From NCBI GenBank assembly GCA_020284085.1, contig JACEVL010000972.1, positions 62,001 to 126,000 on the forward strand: a DNA stretch of 64,000 nt, written 5' to 3'. The notes under the pieces are model-generated. The model saw only the letters and a list, made by a program, of their open reading frames with translations. It did not search any database and had not been told where the DNA came from. The DNA is from Aporrectodea caliginosa. Its lineage: Eukaryota > Annelida > Clitellata > Crassiclitellata > Lumbricidae. Shown here piece after piece: positions 40,131 to 50,569 of this stretch; the first letter of the stretch is position 1; every line of letters begins with the position of its first letter. A program made the position numbers and the translations under genes.

Positions 40131-43100
40131 TATATGTATGCATGCAGGTATGAAAGCACTTTATATCTGTGGATAAGTATCTCCACTGGCAGCAAAGCAC
40201 AATGATCTCCAACCCGATTGACCTGAGACTGGAACATAGAACTCCCTGGTGTAATGTCGGGGTAGTGTTGAAAAGTGAGGCACATGTGCCAGCAAATCGA
40301 TCTTAAATAAAATTCCCTCAGCAACATAAAAACCAGTGCAGCGTTTTCATCGTATAAATTATTCCGGTATAATGGATACGGCTGTGGACAATATTCACGT
40401 AAAATAACATGTAGGGATTTTGAGGCCCTCTTTGATCAAACTATTTAACGCAGTGTGAAAGCTGTGGCAGCAGCAAAGCTTGGTTACCCGTTGCATGCAG
40501 ACCATCAATCATTTATTACTTCTAAAGAAAACTGATAGGTATGACTAAATCAACAGTCATATCTGGTCAAACACCGCAGGACAGTCGTAGCCTTGACTCC
40601 TTACTTATACTATAACACTACACTAGGCCTAATGTAAGCTTACTGATAGGTATCCATTGCCAGAATTGATTTGCTTCTTTCGTTGAAGTAACTGAATTTG
40701 TCTGTCTGCAAACCTAATGCAAGACAGTACATTGTTTATCTGTCTTATGTAAACTTTATGTAAATCACGTAGATGGTCTATGATAAAACTTTCAGATTCT
40801 GATCCTGTTTGCGCCGCAAATATTACCGAAGCACATATCGACGGAAAAGAACAAACGAATCTAATGATTTGGTGTAGCATCAGTTACACAGGAAACGGGT
40901 TTTCTGTTTTCAATTGGACCAAAAGCAATGCAGTGAAGAGCATGGCTGCAAATACAATCACTTCTGGTCGAGGACCGTTCACCAACACTTCCTTGATTAT
41001 GCATCAGCTGCACGCTAATGACAACGGAGTTACGTTCCACATTCTAAACAACTCTAAAGAAGTTGCCCACAATGTCTACGAATATATTTGGAATTATACA
41101 CTTTGTAAGCAGTCAACTAATTATGCCAAATGGTTGCTTTTGTACACACACACACGCACATACACACACAGAGGCCTACACACGATATCATGAGATAGGT
41201 AAATAAGTAAAGGCGAATATGCTGCAAATCCTAATAAAATATTGGTTTCGACGAAGGAAATAGCTTTTTGTTCTGCAGTGGATAAAAAATTACACGACCA
41301 AGTTAACCTAAAATTTGAACAAATTTTTAGCACCCATATCATTACTCATTTATCATCTCTGAAAGTATGGAGCGGTGACTTATACACAATTCTCGATTTG
41401 CTTAAGTCCTCTGTGCTTGCCATTTTCACATACACGGCACCATGCAGCTGTGTTAGTAAGCGAGCAACAGAGTAAGAAATCTTGAAACAGTCTGGTATGA
41501 GTGAAGACCGAGGTCACACGGTTTCCTCCTCCCAGCCAAGGATGATCGTAATTTTACATTCCACGTATTAATTAAAAACATCTACTAAATACATCATCCC
41601 CAACCTATATCTCACTCGTTACCTCAACTTACATTGCCACTAGTCTAATTCTATCTTTGAGCAAATAACTGTGAGAGTTAAGAGAACTTTATGTGATTAC
41701 CGCCAAAACTTGTTACAAGTTGCAACCTGTAAGCTTGGTACCGATGAATAAACGAAATTGACTGACTGATTGATTGATTGAATGTCTTCGCTTGCAATAC
41801 ATAACGGAACCGAAACTCTGCTCTTGTTTCCTTGCTCTTTTTTTAAGAAGCTATTCCGATGTACACTTTTGTTTAATTATTTGTCTGCATTTATTACAAT
41901 AATCTTATTTCTTTAATGAAACAGAATTCTGTAACCAAGCTCCTTAAAAGTAAGGCGTTTAATGTTTTCATTTAAATCTCAGTAAACTATTCGACAAACT
42001 TGTACAAGTGATATAGGCCTAGGCCAATCGAAAATCAAGTTTCATTAAAGTGTATGAAGATCACAGAATACATTCACACAAAAACTGGAGTGCGACAAGG
42101 ATGTATCTTGTCACCATACCTATTTAACCTAGTATTGGAAGCAGTAATGCCACTCAGTCTTAACAACAACGAGACAGGAATCAAATTGTATTGTATTGTA
42201 TTGTATTGTATTTGAACACTTGTTATAGCGCCCCTACCAGATTTCCCATTCAGAGGCGCTCCCGACTACTGCGCGAACGCCGAAGCGCATGAGCAATTGC
42301 GAGTGAAGGACTTGCCCAGGGTCTCTACGCGGCGACTTTTGAGGTGGATTCGAACCCGCAACCCTTCAGCTGCAAGGCACCGGACATGTCTTATTACCAA
42401 ACCTAGTTGTATTGTAGTGTGTAGAAGCAGTAATGTCACTCCACGTTTCTTGCGACCGAGCCAACACTGAGACAGGAAATCAAATTAAATAGAGGGCTGG
42501 TGAATAATCTCAGATTTGCTGACGACATTGGCCTCCTCACTAGAAACGGACCAGGCAGGATATTACGAAACAGATCTACTTTAACTGGTTTCGTCAATCT
42601 GACACTAATGAGGACAATGGAACTAATTTATTCTTACCCATCGCCGCCAAATCGCTGGCGTCAGGAACTGATGATAAAGGTGATGAACCTATTCAACACT
42701 CGACAACTAATTTGATTAAAAATCAAAGTACATGCATATTGTTGCTTTTTGATGACTATTATTATAATAATTACTAGACGTTTGTCCGTCCTAAGACGGT
42801 ACGGTTAAACTGACGATAGGAGTGCCATCTACTAAAATGAAATGAGTTTAGTTCCTCTTTCCTCCACCCACCTCCTCCCTTTCCACTCCTCTACCCTCCT
42901 CCTTCCTCCTCCCTCGCCCTCTCCTTCTAACCGTCCTCCTATCCCTTTCTCTGCCACTCCATTAGCCTCTCCTCCACCTCCACCTCTCACAACGGGTCAG
43001 CCACACACGTTAGCAGTCAGTTCCCGGGCGCCGCAGCTGGCCCGTTGGGACTCGAGTGAAACAGCGTAACACGACGCTGGCTTGCACATTACATAGATTT

Positions 43101-46100
43101 CTGAGAGTTTATATTATTAATTAATAAATTCAATCGCTGTCAGTGTTAAATTAATGCATGAGACATGAACCGATTGCACGCACCATAACCAAGCCATTGC
43201 TCTGCATCTGTTCATTCAATATCTAGGCAATGCCGGTGCATTGCAATTTGGGTTTAAACGTGGGATGGGTTGTAGGCCTACTGAAGCTATATTTGCTCTA
43301 AGGACAACCGTCGACCATTTCATCAATAATGGTAGTTCTGTGTTTATGGCCTCTTTAGATATTAAAAAAGCTTTTGACAGTGTTGTACATAACAAATTGT
43401 TCGACTCTTTGTTACAAGCGGGTATACCTTCCCCCATAGTATCTCTCTTAGAAAATTGGTATAGTAAATTATTGGTTAAGGTGCACTGGGGCAGTTGCTT
43501 TTCATACTGCTTCTCGGTGAGTTCTGGTGTGAGACAAGGGAGCGTTTTATCGCCCTCCCTGTTTAACATATTCATTAATTTGTTTGTTGTGCGACTGCGC
43601 CAACTTGATATGGGATGTCACATCAATTCGTTATTTATTGGTTGTCTGCTATATGCGGACGACATGTTGTTAATATGCCCATCTGTTAATGGGCTACAAA
43701 ATATGCTTGACCTATGTATGTCTATTACTAATGATTTGTCTCTACAGTTCAATCTTTCCAAGTCTCATTGCATTGCTGTAGGTAAATCTGCTAAACTTGC
43801 AATTACTCCCATGACTCTGGGAGACGTATCGATTCCTTGGGTGCAATCAATAAAATACTTGGGTGTGATGATTAATCATGGTAAGTCGCTTAATTTTAAC
43901 ACGGAATCGGTGAGACGATCTTTCTTCTCTGCCTGTAATTGTATCTACGCACGTGCCAAAGATCTTAATGAGTTGGTTCATCTATCTTTACAAGAAAGCT
44001 ACTGCTTGCCAATATTAACTTACGCCTCAGCCGTAGTTAAATACGCAGTGAGACAGGAAGATGAACTGAATGCATGTTGGAACTCTGTTTACAGAAAGTT
44101 ATTTGGTTTTAATAAATGGGAATCTGTTAAAGGCTTCATTTGTGGCCTTGGCAGACTAGACTTACATCACATTATTAAGAAACGTCGCATGATGTTCTAT
44201 AGGCGACTAGTTCATTCGACATCTAATTTTCTCCAGGATATTTTTTGGTGTTACGTTGTTGAGCACTTTCTTTGTGACTCTGAACTCGTCGGCATCTTGA
44301 ACGGTAACTTTAGTTGCATAAATGATCTTTACGAACATTTTCGCAGTCTGTGCGTTTGATTTTATGTTTGTTCAGATTTGTGCATGTATGTTTTGTTTCT
44401 GCCTTCGGGCGTAATAAAGTACGGATTAAACCTTTATGCCCACGATATTGATCTACCATAAGACAGTTATAATGATTGCAGCAACTGCAGGTAAAATTTA
44501 TAAAACCTTGAACTGTATTGAAGAGTTCATTTTAGATGGACCGAGGAACATTCGCATCGTTGAATATGAAGATCGTCTTGAATGTTCAGCTGATGGTAAT
44601 CCTATTCCAATTTACAGATGGATTCACGTTGAGACCAGCAGGTCCACATATGGATCCGTTTATATACTGAATAGCACAAACGTCGACGAACATACTGTCG
44701 AATGCACAGCTGCTAATATATTTGCCGCCGAGAGCAAAAATTACATTATCAAAGGTTGATAAATTTGAATGTTACTTTTCCACTTTATAAGCTTTGTTTC
44801 ACAATGCTAAATGTGTGACTTTGTCGGAAACAAAGACAGACAAACAAACAGACCAGCATCCCTGCCAGCATGCTTTTGTAGAGAGACCAGTTCTAACATT
44901 TGATAAAGCGTTGAAATCACGCAATAAACGCAACTTCGAATGCACAGCTGCAAATGCTCTGAGAATTCACAGAAAAATATTTTGCTCTTCGATAACGGTT
45001 TGATGCTTTTTCCAGATTATTAATGCCTTTCGTATCACAACAGTTTAAGGGCAGAGAGAGAAAGGAGACAAAGAGAGAACGACTAATATATATTGTGGGC
45101 ATATTTAATTAAGAAAACGCTAATTTTAACAATTGGTTGTTACAAACCGATAGAGAAAAAGCTTAAACAGTGGCTATCACTGAAATAGCCACTGTTTCAC
45201 TTTACGAGACTTTGTTGTCGGAGGCAAAACGAATTTGATGCCTAGGAACAGACGTAGATTCAGATTCGTTCTCTCTCCGATTTTGAACGAGAATGCTAAG
45301 ACGGACTCAGTTACGCAGGTACCAAATTACGAAACCGCGACCAATAGTATTACCTATAATTAACCACCGTGTCTCACTCATTAGAATAGCGAATTACGAA
45401 TGATTAAAAAAAACACCCCAACGGACTTTAACACAACAGAACCAGAATAAATAGCAAGACGAAACTTAACAAACAAGAACACCGTGCTCTTCGTTAAAAT
45501 ATTATGTGTATGGCTGTTTATATATTGTTTTATTGTTTGTAGTTCGGGATTATAGTCAGTATTATGATTATTTGGTCTTTAGCAGAATCTGTTGACAAAT
45601 CCATCACATTAAGCACAGCATCAGAAGAGAAATCGAACGCATTAAGCACCGCAGGCGTGGCACTTATTCTCGCGTCACTTAGCCTAACTGGAGTCGTCTT
45701 CTTGAGCTTGGGATTAGGATTATCAAAGTTGTTAAGCTTCTTCAATGCAGGTATGCCGTCCAAAGCCATCTTGCATTGCAACGAATTTAGAAAACTTCAC
45801 ATTACACTTGGTTTCCAAATTCATTGATCGTTATGGAATATGTTTTAAAGACGAATAGATACGTAGTATTTTTCAGTTCTTTGAATTTATTTCTTTATAA
45901 TTATGATGATGATGTTGTTTGCTTGATTGATTGACTGATTAGCAGTGAATTTTCGCAGTTTAACTCGACAACAAACTTATTAAAATGTTACTGTGTGTCT
46001 ACAAATGTGATGGTTTTAAACAATTTAGCAGAGCTTCTGTTGATAAGTTCTGTATAAAATGCACTCTTTGCCACTGAAAACTATTAAGAGGATGTCTACT

Positions 46101-46427
46101 GTCAGGCAGACGTTTTTAGAGTTGATTTTTTTGCGTGGAAAGCACTTTAAAATTATTGCACTTTGTTCCTGTTGCTTTTGAGGTTGGGAATTCAGACGAC
46201 GCAGCGATTCACAAGATAGAGCAGGTACGACTCAGACGGATCCTTCAACTACCAAAGACCCTCAGATAGCAGTCACAGATGCAGAATATTGTGTCATAAT
46301 GCACCGAGCATCGACTTCACAACAGCCAGAACTTTACTGTGAGCTACGCTTGAGCGATCAACCAAGCGACGACTACATCAACCAACCATCAGCTGAACAG
46401 AAACTGAAGCCACGTACAACAAAATAA
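38194..46427 (+). CDS. Receptor D: complete three-Ig transmembrane receptor
   Basis: Join 38194-38221, 38625-38963, 40796-41104, 44536-44754, 45586-45750, 46216-46427: 1272 nt, 423 residues and a stop, all joins phase 1. Layout by residue: signal about 1-25, D1 to 122 (C41, W51, C105), D2 123-225, D3 226-298, stalk and TM 299-353, tail 354-423 with Y378, Y394 and Y407. Expected to be a type I surface receptor with phosphotyrosine signalling. D2 has lost its strand F cysteine by an in-frame 18-bp deletion. The D2-D3 intron holds an RTE-like piece, a SINE and a long LINE. Could be a cell-recognition or immune receptor; the ligand is unknown. Confidence 0.78.
38625..38963 (+). CDS. Receptor D D1 exon, V/I-like Ig domain
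   Basis: 339 bp, phase 1-1. EMKC, Trp 10 residues later, GQHSLIIDSV and AHAGRYRC. Acceptor GTGTTTCAG, donor TTAG|GTAACT. Confidence 0.88.
39000..39440 (+). mobile_element. CR1/L2-like LINE 3' end in receptor D intron 2
   Basis: LTRLDYCNSVLYGLL, then LRSLHWLPIYVRVQ, then VAGPSIWNSLPARVRNSL and YKLQTYLSHST before the stop at 39428-39430. Frames shift once. It begins within 40 bp of the D1 donor. Confidence 0.8.
40085..40142. repeat. (TATG)n microsatellite
   Basis: About 10 TATG units in the D1-D2 intron of receptor D. Confidence 0.9.
40796..41104 (+). CDS. Receptor D D2 exon with a missing disulfide cysteine
   Basis: 309 bp, phase 1-1, 103 residues. Cys 6 (DPVCAAN), strand B Cys (IWC) and VFNWTKS are kept. 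The strand F region reads NDNGVTFHILNNS, lacking the KCQITF block present in B and C, an 18-bp in-frame loss. Seven or so N-x-S/T sites. Donor T|GTAAGC. Confidence 0.82.
42055..42590 (+). mobile_element. RTE-like reverse transcriptase fragment split by a SINE
   Basis: Before the SINE: KTGVRQGCILSPYLFNLVLE. After it: RGLVNNLRFADDIGLLT, the FADD catalytic box. The GVRQGC and LRFADD forms are typical of RTE-like LINEs. Heavily truncated. Confidence 0.75.
42187..42466 (-). mobile_element. Two-headed tRNA-derived SINE, copy 5, with TSD
   Basis: Inserted in the RTE-like fragment. The direct repeat GAGACAGGAA(A)TCAAATT flanks it (about 42171-42186 and 42469-42485), a 16-17 bp duplication as expected from LINE machinery. 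The first head is degraded. Confidence 0.85.
42845..42990. repeat. Pyrimidine-rich CCTCC tract
   Basis: Strongly C/T-biased strand, upstream of the LINE ORF. No gene. Confidence 0.7.
43230..44435 (+). mobile_element. Non-LTR retrotransposon with a 372-codon open RT frame
   Basis: Open without a stop from 43241 to 44359. Motifs in order: FGFKRGMG, MASLDIKKAFDSVVH (palm Asp), SSGVRQGSVLSPSLFN, LLYADDMLLICPS (catalytic YADD), SKSHCIAVGK, VQSIKYLGVMIN. Length fits the RT palm to C-terminus. The endonuclease is missing, so it is 5'-truncated. Jockey/CR1 superfamily by motif style; the clade is unclear. It ends with TAATAAAGTACGG at 44410-44423. It sits in the D2-D3 intron of receptor D, 100 bp before D3, and looks young because the frame is clean. 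Confidence 0.88.
44536..44754 (+). CDS. Receptor D D3 exon, C2/I-like Ig domain
   Basis: 219 bp, phase 1-1. GPRNIRI, LECSADGNPIPIYRW and TVECTAAN. Acceptor ATTTTAG, donor G|GTTGAT. Confidence 0.88.
44830..45002 (+). pseudogene. Decayed second D3-type exon in receptor D
   Basis: Resembles the second half of the receptor B D3 exon: VERPVLTFDKAL, then NFECTAANAL against NVECTAEN. It lacks the strand B Cys and Trp half and an acceptor. It suggests D once had two D3 domains, as F still does. Confidence 0.65.
45586..45750 (+). CDS. Receptor D transmembrane exon
   Basis: 165 bp, phase 1-1. Ser/Thr/Glu stalk then AGVALILASLSLTGVVFLSL and onward. Near-identical to 467-631. Confidence 0.82.
46216..46427 (+). 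CDS. Receptor D cytoplasmic tail exon
   Basis: Phase-1 entry after CACAAG; tyrosines at exon residues 25 (EYCVI), 41 (ELYCEL) and 54 (DDYINQ), stop TAA at 46425-46427. A stronger upstream acceptor (TTCAG at 46195-46199) would read 24 residues to a stop without any tyrosine. Confidence 0.72.
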
Positions 46428-46521
46428 CTAAACTACATTAACTTAGATTTGGCAGCTTTGGTAATAATTGCATTAATGCTTTTGTACTTGTGGAACAAAT
46501 GAACTTAATCGAACTGTAATT

Positions 46522-46527
46522 AATAAA
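46522..46527 (+). promoter_or_regulatory. Candidate polyadenylation signal of receptor D
   Basis: AATAAA about 95 bp after the stop, equivalent in place to 1425-1430 in receptor A. Confidence 0.45.
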
Positions 46528-46529
46528 AG

Positions 46530-48500
46530 TAATCTAAACGGGGACACGTAAATTAAACATTATCCGTCTAAGAATAATAGGCCTACTTTAAAAGAAATAA
46601 TTGATCCAATGCAATTTCTACTGCGACGTAAGAGTTTGACGTCATGTCACACCGCGTCACGACAGAATAACTTTATGAAACCTAAACCGTTTTGTAGGGA
46701 AGACATTATGTTCTATTATATTTAACTGTTTAACACGTTTCGATTCAAAAGCAACATAGTACCAATTTACTGCTGTATGCTATTTAACACGTTTCGATGC
46801 AAAAGCGATAACCTAATATTTTACTAAGAGCTCAAAGTATTGTACCAATTTACTATAATTATATAGGCCTAACATGTATGCTTTTAAACACGCTGTTATG
46901 AACTAATATTCTAACTTGATTTTCTCAGTATTGTACTGACTACTGTGTCACATAATTATTCATATTACGCACTACTCAGAAACGTCGTATGTCAAAAAGT
47001 GCTTGTTTTATGGGCTGATTTGCCCATATAAGTTAATAATAATTACAATGGGAACTGAACCTGCATATTTATAGAGCGCTCTTCGTGTTGTCTTCAACCG
47101 CTGGTAAAAAAACAGCACGAGAAAGGAAAACTGAAGAGATACTACCAAGAAAGATCCCACGTAATCGAACTAGGGAACTTTGATAGCCTCGATTTGGGAA
47201 GCTTGGGTAATAACTGGTTTCTGTACTTTGGGAAGAAATGATGTAAATTAAACTATTATAAATTGACTAAATCAGAATGCAAGACGGAAATAGACCATTA
47301 CTGGATTGGGATTTTTAATACTTGGAAAGAATTTAGGATACAGAAAAAACAGCAAAATGTCGCATCTTCAAAAAGGTCACACTCATCAACCTAAAGCTTT
47401 GTTTAATCGGACACTAAAATCCATATATCCCTATACTGGTATGATCAACTTATTTTGACCTATGATGTTAGCTGTTAAGTAAACTTAGATTATTAAGATC
47501 CATTTATCCGCACGATTTAGACCTTCTATATCTCATTGCAACTCTTCTTTACTAATTAATTCCAGCAGCTTCCTCATTGATAACTTTTTAAACATTAAAC
47601 CTTAACTATAATCCTATAAGCCACGTTTCGACTGTTAATGATGGATTGATTAGCATGATATATTACACTAAAATATCTAATATTTCTAAATATGACTAAT
47701 TAATGCTCACAGTTTCCAGAAATCCTGTTATCGCTCACTTGTAAGCAATTGATGTTCATGAATTTTTCAATGTTTCTACGACAACTGTTACGATTGTATC
47801 CAAGTTGCTTTTAGAGACCCAGAGTGGTTTTGTTGGAACAGTGCTATATAAATTGACAGAATTAATATAATTATTTGCAATACAACGAGGGTCATGAATC
47901 ATTCCTTGATAACTCTATACAAAGCTTAAAGTATTGTAAGCCTACATGATTGTGTAAGCCTTTGTTTGACCTGCACGCATACAGTTGTAGTATGTGATAC
48001 AGCAAAACTGAGCATTCCAATCTAATCTATCCAATCCAACGACCATTATTTATCTTAAAGCAAAAGGCATTTGTTGATGGTCCTTTCATTGCTAAATCGT
48101 AGACAGGAATCAAAATTCGTTGGATCAAGCTGGTCAAGACCCGATAGGTTTGGGAACCAGAAATCAAGATATGAATGGCAATCAAGATGAAATAAGTGAA
48201 TCATAAGGTCAGAGCGAACAGTGGCAAGCTTTCTGTAGTCTTAATTAAAGCAAGACGTTCGGTTTAATGCCTTCCACCCGTCTTCAATATCTTAAAATAC
48301 ATTTTAAAGTAAAACACTTCCGGATTGCTTAATGACTAGGCCCGGGTCAGTCAATTGACCCATAGGCCTATATGATAAAATATTGAGGAAGGAGGTGTCA
48401 GTTTCAGCCCGCAGCAATTTAGCATTTTAGGCCTACGAATATATGCAGGACTTACTCAGACAAACCAGCGGAACATGGCGGCTGTAGTTCCATATTTATG
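46530..48500. other. No gene recognised; 3' part of duplication block copy 2
   Basis: Patches align with 1440-2720, for example near 47710-47820 against 2210-2320. A LINE/SINE-like tail word (ATATTTATAGAGCGCTC) is at 47066. No exons seen; the orphan tail exon of 3260-3429 has no counterpart here. Confidence 0.5.
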
Positions 48501-48648
48501 ATGTCAATATCCTGGTTTCTAAACTATCTAGTCATTAACTTAACGGTGTGTTCTGCACCACTTGGACCAGGAACTTGGTCGATAACTCTATCCTGAGTCA
48601 GTTTTTGACTTGCGTTTGTGCTCTACACCACATGGATCAAGGGTTCTA

Positions 48649-49260
48649 GGGCAATTCGTCGCGGACAATTCGTCGCGGACAGTTCGTCGCGAATTATTCT
48701 TTTAAACGCCACAATCACGACTGCATACAACATTTTACTTTCGTAACTTCAAAGGCCCAGGAAGATGAATGAAGATTAGGAAAGAAAAATGAGATGCACG
48801 GGCTCAAGGGCTCACGAAGAGTCAGGCTGACACGTGAACCGAGTATGTATGTAAGTATAGGGTTAGTGTTAGGGTTTATGTTGCACTATATATTGTTTCT
48901 GGGTTGTTTCCCCCTACAAATTTATGTTGAAATGAGCTTGGTAGCTTGACTTTACGGGCTCCATCTTTCATGATGTCTCGTCAACCGAATTAGGTAAGTA
49001 TGAATAACTTAACCGTACGGTCTCCATCCCTCAAGATGTCACGTCAACCGAATTAGGTAAGTACCGATGGTGATGTGCTATTTGCAGTTTATTTGGGTTG
49101 TCTAACCTCTATTGTTACCTTTGTTGTTTGTTGTTTAAAGGTTTTTTTAACCTCTATATTGTTACCTTTGATGTTGAGACTCGAATCTAAGTGTATTTTT
49201 TCAGCGACGAACTGTCCGCGACGAATTGTCCGCGACGAATTGTCCGGCGACGAATTGCCC
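48649..49260. mobile_element. TIR element made of CAATTCGTCGCGGA repeats
   Basis: The left end GGGCAATTCGTCGCGGACAA is followed by two more 15-bp units. The right end has four inverted units (CCGCGACGAATTGTCC) closing at CGAATTGCCC. It contains two copies of a TGACTTTACGGGCTCCATC/CTTAACCGTACGGTCTCCATC unit followed by GTCAACCGAATTAGGTAAGT. No convincing ORF. It splits the 5' flank of relic E. Confidence 0.8.
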
Positions 49261-49422
49261 GGTTACCGGATCACGAGCTTGGTCTATGACTCTTCAGTCT
49301 TCACTGAGTCAGTTTTCGACTTGCGTGTTGTAAAATTATTATAATTTAAGACTATAAACTAGGCCTACATGCAAAGTAACATTACGAGAAATAAATCCAA
49401 CTCTAACCTCGCATTCGGTATA

Positions 49423-49449
49423 ATGTTTCTGATATAGCAGTATGCTTAG
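49423..49449 (+). pseudogene. Receptor E: dead signal-peptide exon
   Basis: Aligns with 5905-5932 and 38194-38221, but one T is lost in the T run after ATG, so the frame reaches TAG after four codons. The donor GTGAC is degraded. Following sequence keeps the old intron (about 50200-50320 matches 6000-6140), but no D1 exon follows. Confidence 0.75.
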
Positions 49450-49689
49450 GTGACTACACTACGTGCCTGCTGCAGAAAACTAGCAGGGCCCTTGTAAAAT
49501 TTCGTGTATGGGAATTGAGGGTTGCTTTTTTGTTAGAGTTTTCTGGTGCTAGGTTTGCTTTATGGACTTATTCGTCAGTTTTGCCAATGATTTTGAACGT
49601 TTATTAGGGCATTTTCTTTGCAAGTCGCCTAGGCCATGGGACTGCATCACGCCTATTCTTCTGATGTGTATTTAAAACCTGAACCATAC

Positions 49690-50200
49690 GAAACGTGTAC
49701 ACCGCCTGTTACAATAGTCGGGTGTTTCGTCTCGGCGGAAGGCGACCGACGCGAAACATTGGAATGACCTCGACCGTTAGTCACTGGTGTCTCTTCAATA
49801 TACCGACCGATACGCGACGAATGCCTTTTCTGCGTACTCCTTGTGTCTCGACGGCTGGCCGGATGTGCGTCATCTTTCACCAGTGAGGGACTGCTCGTCG
49901 GCAGCGTCATCGTGTGTGCGAACGCTGTCACCTGTCGTCGCTCTACTCTTTCGACGCAACTTGGCTAAGAGACTCTGAACATCCATGCCATCTACAGCTG
50001 TCGACGAGAAATCAGTTGGTTGGTTCCTCGTGTGTGCGTGGGCACACCACATGTAACTCTTTTAGCTTACTGTGCATTGTTTTGCCAACTGATGTCATAT
50101 ATTATTCGTAATGGCATTTAACATCATATAGGTCATAGCGCAGAGAGCGCCTCTGAGTAGAAGTCATGATGGGTGCTATATAAATGTTCAGTTGCAAACC
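49690..50200 (+). mobile_element. Probable CR1/L2-like LINE 3' fragment in relic E
   Basis: GC-richer tract with short open frames on both strands, ending in GAGAGCGCCTCTGAGTAG and GGGTGCTATATAAATGTTCAG, the common LINE tail of this window. Confidence 0.55.
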
Positions 50201-50477
50201 AAAGTCGGCCTAAGTCGATCTAAAAAATCGTTGAACCGAAGTAGCGCTGCTGCAGTGGTCCCGTGAAATCCAGCTGCACATTTTGCACTCTAGAGGAAGT
50301 GATGAATCTTAGTATTTCACTTTTTGGCTTTATTTGGTTTACATGTAGAATGCATAAGGAGAAAACGAGGTCTACGACATGAATTAAGTCCAAACAGAGG
50401 AACGTTCCTGTTCCAACAACAACTAATTAATGCGACGCTACGAATGCACAAAGAACTTTAATAAGATTTTGCAGATT

Positions 50478-50565
50478 CGTAGTGGTGGTGGTGGTGGTGG
50501 TGGTGATGATGATGATGATGATGACGATGACGATGACGATGACGATGATGATGATGATTATGATA
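50478..50565. repeat. (GGT)n(GAT)n microsatellite
   Basis: About 8 GGT/GTG units then about 19 GAT/GAC units. The poly-Asp frame here is an artefact. Confidence 0.9.
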
Positions 50566-50569
50566 GCGT

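Noticed and set aside
49653..49931. 92-codon minus frame, GC-richer than its surroundings
   Set aside because: Overlaps open + frames and ends in a LINE-type tail; more likely a retroelement scrap than a host gene.
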